Shown: piece after piece, positions 48,901-57,900 of the stretch
Numbering within the stretch: position 1 is the first letter of the stretch
Layout: each line of letters opens with the position of its first letter
Assembly: GCA_026874595.1 (NCBI GenBank)
Contig: CM049306.1
Location: 104,917,142-104,981,141 of the forward strand
Reading direction: 5' to 3'
DNA: 64,000 bases
Source of the DNA: Sipunculus nudus
Lineage: Eukaryota; Annelida; Sipuncula; Golfingiida; Sipunculidae
Notes under the pieces: model-generated
Databases searched by the model: none
Seen by the model: the letters and a program-made list of their open reading frames with translations, nothing else
What the model was told of the DNA's origin: nothing
Made by a program: the position numbers and the translations under genes

Positions 48901-51900
48901 ATTTGAGCTATGGTGCTCAAAAGTGCCCTCAAAACAATTTAAAGCTTTAAACAAAAGCAGTGCACAAATCATAACCATTGGACCCATAATCTTCTGATTT
49001 GACATCCAGGGAGGTCCATAATAAAGTCTCCTTGCAAACTTGAAATTATAGGTGTCTATAATTCATATTTTTTAATTTATGTGGCATGTTTGAAGACCCC
49101 AAAAATAATGCAAAAAAACACACAAATTGCGAGATTCCTCAGGAATGGGTGAATGGATTGTCCTAAAATTTGGTGTGCTTATGCGTCTTAATGAACTTAG
49201 GCTAACTTGCATGAATGATGGTGCCACCTCCATTATCTTAATTAGTTCCCTATGCAAGGACATATTGTCAACATGTCAGTCGGCTGAGCGTCATGACCCA
49301 TGGGTCACTTGTTACTGCTTCTCTGCTAATTATTACTTATCCTTTCTGGTAATACAGTTAGATTACCATTTGTTAATTCTACAATATGAGAAATAATTGA
49401 TTCAAATTTTATAGATTTAAAACTTCATTTTTTTTTATATTGATTGTGCAGGTAGTTCTAATAACTAATGTCATGGCAGATACTCTCCATGGCAAAGATT
49501 GTGGTATACGATAGTCTCTGTGGTGTGTGAAGGAAACTAGAGGAGGGGGGAACATCACTGAACTTGGGCCACTACTACCCACTCTTTTAGCCATGCATGT
49601 TGAGCTTTGTTAAATCCACTCTTTGTGACTGACATCAGACTGTTTATTGCTCAATGTCTTCATCATGTTTCAGAAACAGGAGCGTGCATCACAGGATGAC
49701 TACGCCGATGAGGACCAGGTGATCAAGAAGGAGATGAAACTGCTGAGGAAGCAGGCCAGGGAGCGCCTAGAAGCTCTGCAGGACAATGAGGACTTCAACC
49801 TGGAAGGACAAATGGAGGAGGTATGAGCAAACCATTGGGAACATTCAGTGAATGCCAGTATTATTTATTAATGAGGGGTCCCTCGGTATATATCACTCAG
49901 GGTTACTATTAATGAATAATCAGTCTATAAATATATCACTCAGCACTTCAGACACTGATTAAATACTTTCACCAGATTGGAGCATGTGACCATGTTTTGA
50001 AACAAATAGGCTCTCAGATTAAAAAATAAACCAGGAATCATTATTTATTGATAACTAGTCATTGTAATTAGGCCTACTCATACTAACAAAACTGATCACA
50101 AAACTGATTAAAGTTAGAATAAGCATGCTCTGATCAAACCATGCTCAGTGTTATGATGAACATGGTCTTATCTTATTATTAACTAATGACCAGTCTTATA
50201 TTCCTCAGCACTTGACAATCTGATTCTTTACTTTCATCATCAGGAGGTAGGAGCCCACTCTGATTAAACAGATTTCTGACCTCTCACTCTACCATAGAAT
50301 ATATGGAACAATTATCAATAAATTACTTGTCCCTAAATATATCAGTCAGCACTTCCTAAACTGGTTTTGTACTTCCAACACCAGATTTAGCATCTTATTT
50401 GGATGAGAATTATTTAGAGATTATCTTGAATTACATTGTACCATTAGATATAAGCCATGTTTGTAAAAATCATCCTGTTTGTTTCATACTCAAATAAATA
50501 TGTCAGTCTAATTTCTGTTAATCTTATCTTATTTTGTAAACCTGTTAATCCTATCTTATGTAAAATTAATATATCTTTATGTTAAATTTTTCCCTTATTA
50601 TTTAACTTGTGTAAACCTTAATATCTATTTATATTACTGATATGAGCATTTGATGGGGAAATGGAATTTAATAAATGATTCTGTGAGAAACAGAGGTTAA
50701 TAACAGATCCCTGTATCCCAGATCAAGGTAGCCTTGATGAAGGAGAGAGCGGATGCCCTGAAGGAACAAGAGCTCCACCTTGGTGCCATGCTTGCCAGTT
50801 TACAAATGGAGAAAGCTAAGGAGGTATGAAGAGACATTTCTGTAGCTATATTTAGTGCAACAAGGTCATTTGGGTAAGAGATCAGAGTTGGAATAAGAAT
50901 ATGTTTTTGTAAAAAAAAAATGTGAATCAATTCAGTAATTATACATTTCAAAGTTTTGGAATATCTTTTTATCTAAATAGTTGCCTATGGAATTCAGGTC
51001 AATTCTTGCCATATTAACTGAAAGCTTGTACACTTGATTAAGTTTTGTTCTGTCCCATCCATCAAACATTTCATTGTGATTATTTTTAATTCTTATCTGT
51101 CCTGAGGGTAAATGAATGTTCTCTTGGTTTTCTATATATTATTGAAAAATAAATATATCATAGTGGAAACATCAAAACTTATAATGTAAGGGGATTTTTT
51201 TTTTCTTCAGCTTGCTCGCATTGAAGAGCAACAGAAAGCCATAAATAACCTAAAAGCTAACCTGATGGATGACCTTCACGACAAGGGCATACTTTCTGAT
51301 CCAGAATGTAAACGAATCATTGACATGCACCAACAGGTAAAATTTCAAATCCCACCTGTAGATTAACCATAAAAAACAACACTTAGTCATACTTTTTGTT
51401 GCAGTGCCCATGCATGGCACTGCATGGTGTCCATGGTCTCTCCATTCATTGTCTGTCTGTAAGCAGCTTGGATTCTCAGCAGATCTTGTACATTTATATA
51501 TATGTAGTGCTAAGTCTGTCACAAACAATTTTTGTTGTTGTACCACCTACATTTTATAATTCTGTACAAGGGTTTTTTTTTTCATAAAAAATATATTGTA
51601 AATGATGACATAACATTTTATATTTGTGAGCAGGTAAGTAAGTATGTGAATTGATTGAAATCTTTATCAATTCTTTTTATTAATGATACACTCATACAGT
51701 AGCACTGAAGGTCATATAAAGGGTCAGACATGCAATCAAAATATATGCATAAAATATTTATGAACATATATATATATGTACTTCAGGAACAAGAAAAACT
51801 TAGCAAGAAACTACAGTCACAGAGGGAGAGACAAGAAAAGGTAAAGTCTTACTTTCTTAATAGCATTTGATATGTTGAATTCCCTTACAATTACAGGCAG

Positions 51901-54900
51901 CACATCTCAGCTCATCATAATGTACTGTGGAGGGCTCTCATGTTTTTCCAGTAAAGATGTCTAAATATGTGAAAGGATAACACATTTCAATCAAGTACAT
52001 TTGTACCTTATTATGTATACTTTAAATCTGTTTATACATTCACTGATTTGATTAAGGAATGAATATATTATGAAAGAATTTATTTATATTTGATAATATG
52101 AATTATATTGATAAATAGGATTTAAATGTGAACTTCTTAGACCCTGTGGTTTCATTTGGCATTGCTATTATCACTTACATTTTCTCTTTTTTTCATTAAC
52201 AGTGTATTTTTAGTTGATATAAATGTTGATATTTTTCCATTTTCTCAGTTTATTTTGTTATTTGTGTGAATAACTCACTTAATAAGCTAATTAGCAGAAC
52301 AGGCATAACCAAGGCTGAAGCAAAGTTGAATAACGTGGTCTGTTTTCTGTCTACCTCCACTTTTTAAAAAAGCATATAGAATTTCAATCTTTCATTTCAC
52401 CCTATGAGAAAGCATGGCCCATAGTTAAATTTGACTGTGGAAAATGACAAAAAGCTGTTCATTATATAAAATAAATTGGCAGTGGTGTAATTTATGTAAA
52501 TAAAGGGTTTTCAGTTTGGTGGACTAGATATTATGTAACTATTTTTGACAGAAATCCCAACTTTTATTACCAAAATAATAAGGACCTGAGTTCAATTTTT
52601 AATTAGTTATGGTTTTTATAACAAAGTTGTACATTTCTTTTGGTATCTTTTTGCAAGCACATTTAGCAAAGGTGTATCAAAGTACAAACCAGAATATTAA
52701 ATAGTTGATTTGATACTTGATGATCTGATGTTTCAGAGGTTTAGGCTTATGTTAGAGAAACGGTGCCGTGACCAAGCAGAAATGTTAAAAACGTCACAGG
52801 ACAATGAAATGCAAACTTCATTGAAACGTAGAACACAGGGCAAGAAAAAGGTTACACAGTGTTATAAACCAGCGCTGTCTCAGTCTCACTGTTCCAGGCT
52901 TCATTCACTTGTCTTCCAGTTGACCATGATGTAATTACATTTTATGACTGAGACTACAGTATAGGAGTTGTAACCTCATGGATAAGATATTGGACTATTC
53001 AGTAGAACTCTCCCAGCTTGTTTTACATTATGTTATGGCTACTGGGTTATTCGATCTATCCTGTAAAAAATAGAACTCTGTATATGTTAATCCTGTTTAA
53101 AAAAGTTTTTGTGGTGTTGGAATACTGGAATGCAAGAAATGAAATGCTGGACTGTGAAAGACAGAAGGTAAAGAAATAGTTGGAAGTTGCTACTGCTGCC
53201 ACAATGCAACGAAAGTTTTGATTATGCATTGCTTGAAAATCTGCTTCACTTCTACAGATGTAAACAGATTTTTATGTTTGCTTATAAAATGCTCCTTGAA
53301 ACCAAATCATGTACACAGAGCTAATTGTTATGAATTCCACACCTGTACCTATTTCATACTGTCATGATCATTTGTAGAGAGAAACAATTTGTTAAAATTG
53401 ATTTTAATTTTAATCACAGTTTTGTGAATGTATATTTTCCTGATAAATTGAAACTGGTCCTCTTTTTATGATTATGAATGCTGAAAAATTGGATGGAAAC
53501 TAAACTTAATAACATTGAATTTAATGTGGGGTTACTTTATATGTATGATGGGAAATGTTAGAACAAATGTTACACTAAATATATCTGAACACTGACAGTT
53601 TTAGATGAAATAAAAATATTACATATTTACCTTACAACATTAAATATTGATTTAAGTTAGTTTTTTAAAATGAATGTTTATCAACTACCAAGAATGAAAA
53701 TTTGGGTCAGTTCAAACATACTAATGCTAATTCTTATCAGATCATATTATATTAGGAACCTTGTTTGCTGTCATAATGTTTAGCAGATTGTACTTACTCA
53801 GTGACGTAACAATGCCAGCTTTTCTTTGATCATTTAGAAAATTTTACAGAAGATACAAATCATCAAATCATGAATGTGTCAGTGCTAGAAAGAAATTGAT
53901 ATTACTTTCCCTTGTTTGCTGCACCTTCTTTGTTGATATCCTAGTTTCAGCTTGCCTGTCATTATCATATATTGATTTGTGTTTTCTCTACATGATTATT
54001 CTTCTAGGCTGAATTTGTTTTAGCTTTCATTTTGTTAAAAAAAGTCATTATATTTCATTTGTTTTGTTTTAACAATTAAAAATATAAAATCCTAAATATT
54101 TAATATCCCTGGTCTTATGTACTCCTATAAACTTTATTTATTTAATATTCTGTTTCTATTTTTTATCATTTAAGCAGAATTATTGTGTTTCTCAGTAAAG
54201 TCCTATATAAGTCAGTTAAATATAAAAAGATAAATAAAAAGTAATAATATGCACTTAAATAATACAGAAAATTATGCAAAATTATTTATATAATCTGGAA
54301 CCATGAGAATATGACTTTAAATTTAAGGCTGGCTGTAAAGCTTTTTTTCTCCTGCTCATTTGCAGTTCTTACAAAAACGTTTACAAGAACGCTTGAAATC
54401 CCGTGAAGAATCCCTGCTGCAGATGCAGTCCAGTCAGATTGAGGACACCGTCTCCAGGATAGGTGGAGGAACAGCAGCCAGGCTCAGAGTAGCAGCACTC
54501 AAACATAAACACATGGTAGAGATGGAACAGTTCCAGTAAGTCTATTTTCTGTCTTCTTGCTCTTATTTTAGTTGTTAAGGAGGTAAAATTTGTCATTCAT
54601 TTTTTCTGGAATGACCATGACTACTTCACACATTGGTTACAGCGGTTCTGGCATTGGGCCAAGAATCAGACTAACAAGAGTGACATAGAGCTGGATGCAC
54701 AATGCAATACGATGCTCTCATTGGTCTGATTACAATTCTTTGCCCAGAGCCAGCCCTGGTGATGAGACCCAGAGAGTCTTTCTACACAAAGCAGCAGTTA
54801 AAATGAAGGAAATATAAACTCCTTACAATCCATGGACCATCTTTTAATCCCTAAGTAGTCTGTAAATTGACTAGCCATGTACTCCTCTTTTATTATTAGT

Positions 54901-57900
54901 GGTTTGGCCAAGCCATATTCATAACCAGGACATGGAGACTACAGCCTTCAGTATGATTAACACTCAGTATTGTAACCGGCAGGCAGCGGATGGAGAAGGA
55001 GATCAGTCAGACGCTTGAGGAGATGCGTCGTCAGCACGAACTTCGTCGGATGCAGGTGATCCAGGAGCAGGAGATGCAATTCCTGTCAGGGCTGGTCCAG
55101 CTCGGCAAATTCCGCCGCAGTGAACTGGTCAGCATCATCACCATACTGTATCCTCACCGAGGAGAGAAGGAACGACAAGAGATCATGGACCAGCTCTGTC
55201 AGGGATACCAGTTCCCTCCCGAAGAACCAGAGGCTGATGAGGTCCTCGAAAGGTGAGGTTTATTCCATATTTGATATATATTGATTACTGTTTTCTAGAT
55301 GGTAGAAAGATAATTTTATGTGTAAAAAAGTGATAATAAAGAAGATTTCTTTGTTTGATAATGTAATGAAGCTCCTCCGATATTTGACTTAATTGTTTGG
55401 ACAAACCAATCAGGTTAAACAGTTCAGAATTCTCCTGGCCCTGATCTGATGAAGTGTATGAGTTATATGTTAATATAGAGTAAATAGCAAAAGGGTATGA
55501 TTTTTTATAAATACAGAACATCTTTAATTTATATGTATGAAGTTATTTCTTGATTGATTGTTTCTTTATAGGCACAACATATCTAAAATAGCCCAAGCTC
55601 TTATATCATGCTGAAAAATGATGACAAGTTTTAAGGTTTTACAATTATTAAGTAGTTTTGTTTTAAATATCACCACAGTTTGTAAAGTAATATATATTTA
55701 GCTTGAGATTCAAGTTTGAAAGAATTTTTCTAATGTTAATAAACAACAGTTTGTTTATTGTTAATTGTTTGTTCTGTCTGTGTCAGCACATTGTGTTTGT
55801 GTTGCGTACAGTACAGTACTGTCATTGTATTGTAATGTTCCTGTCTGTCATGGGGCTATTTAATTAATTTAACAACTGGTAATATTTTAGCACTTTGTAA
55901 ATCAGTACAGGGTGTTACAGCTAGGTCAGTATTGTTATTATATCTATCTGTTAAAGACTAATATCCTGTTTTTTATAGTTAACATAACTGGGTTTGAATT
56001 TAGCAGGGTTAAACATTTATGTAAGTAGATCACCCTTTGGCCATAACTAGATTACCCTTTGGCCAGATATTATATAACTGTGTCACAGTGTTACCTCAGT
56101 CTTTTATAACATTTATAATGTAACAAGGTAATCCTGTTACTGATCTTGTTAGTACCTATTTACCATATTATGATGAATTTTACTGAAGTTTATGACATTA
56201 CAAGGAATTTCTCATCATTATATCAGATAGGCTTATAGATATGTAACATAGCAGATTTATTGGTGCACCACTAATTGAGTCAGCATGTGTTTGCGTGGAA
56301 CTAACAAGTTTAATGCTGTTTACGTCTGTTGCACTTTCTCTTTGTTCATCAATTGTCAGGCGCACTAGCACACTGGAGAATCGTGTCAGACGGTCGACCT
56401 TGAGAAAGGTCAAGGATCCCCAGGAAAATCTGTCACTCTCAGGGTCTCTGCGTGGGTGAGTGCCTCGCTGGCAAACAGGGACAATCTCTCTGTTGTTTGA
56501 TGGACCTTTCTTTGTGAATCTGATATCTGTTTGTTAACTAAAAAAGCTACTTTCTGTACCAGGTTACTTATTTCCTCTTAAATATCTATTGAGGCCAGTA
56601 TTTTACCTGGAAAAATAAAGAGAAAATGTGATAAGATGAAAAATTGCAGAAAGACAATTAAAATCAAAGATACTATTCAAGCTTAAATTTTAAAGCAATT
56701 TAAACCAATCAGGTGTGATGGAAGGTGTTTCATAAATTACCATAATACATCACATTATTTAGCCAGATGAAAAAAATATTGGCATAGATGATGTCTATAT
56801 TATCTTTGTATTTTGGTCCAACATGACGCAAGGTTCCTTTTGCACATTCTAGTTAATCACATGAAGTTCCCCTTGTCATAACATGATACTGAGACAACAT
56901 ACTTAATTCTCCTGAGTGATCATATTTGCATATACATACCTTTGGGAAAAGGGCATCTGGTTTACTTGAGTTGAAATTAGTGTACATGAAGAAGACTTTA
57001 ATAAAGCATTAGATAAACTTAAAGAGTGAAACTCGTGTTCTGTGACCTGGTACACAGTAGATGTTGTTATTGCACCTGCACTGCTTGCTTTTACTTTCAT
57101 AACTTTCATAACTACAACTCTAATAATGAATATGATTAATGATAGAAATGTATTTTAGCAGTTTGGCTCAATATTGCTTATATTTTTAAACTGTCAAAAG
57201 TTTCCATTCTTAATTGGCTACAGGAGGAATTTTCACATGATAGTTCTACATTAACTGAGCAATTCATAGCAAAATGACATCAGTCAGGTGCCTTTTTTGG
57301 GAGGAGAAGGCCCATTAGACCTGTGCTAAATGTACTATGGCATTCCTCTGGCAGTTCATGCGTATACTAATATATGCACACATCAATTTTTCATGCATAT
57401 AGTATACAGATACACACACATCAGTTATTAATTTGTAATTTAAACTTTATAAGCATTTTACAGAGAGGAAAACAAAGTATTAAATATGGTTTACTAAACC
57501 AAACCTGAGTGAATTGTCAAACAGCCTTATCTGAATTACCCACCTTGGAGCCAGGTACCTGTAAGCCAGTAACAGAATATATGTGACGAACATATGAAGA
57601 CTGTCAGCTTGTGCTTTTATGTGATGTGTTTGTGCTGTGATTGTTGTTCAGCCACTGGTAGAGAATAGTCAGTCAGAGCCAATACACAACCATTGACCCA
57701 ATGTCACTGCATTCCTTTCAGAATTAGCAGGCCATCTTTGGCTACAATTAACATAACTTGACTGGGTAAGAATTTAATATTTTGTGTGAAATTATGGAAA
57801 AAGGCACTTTACGTTGCATCAGTTATAAGTTTGATGGCTGCACATGTGTATATAAGTGAATGAAGTTTGTTTACACTTTTTTTATGTTTTGTTTTTCATT

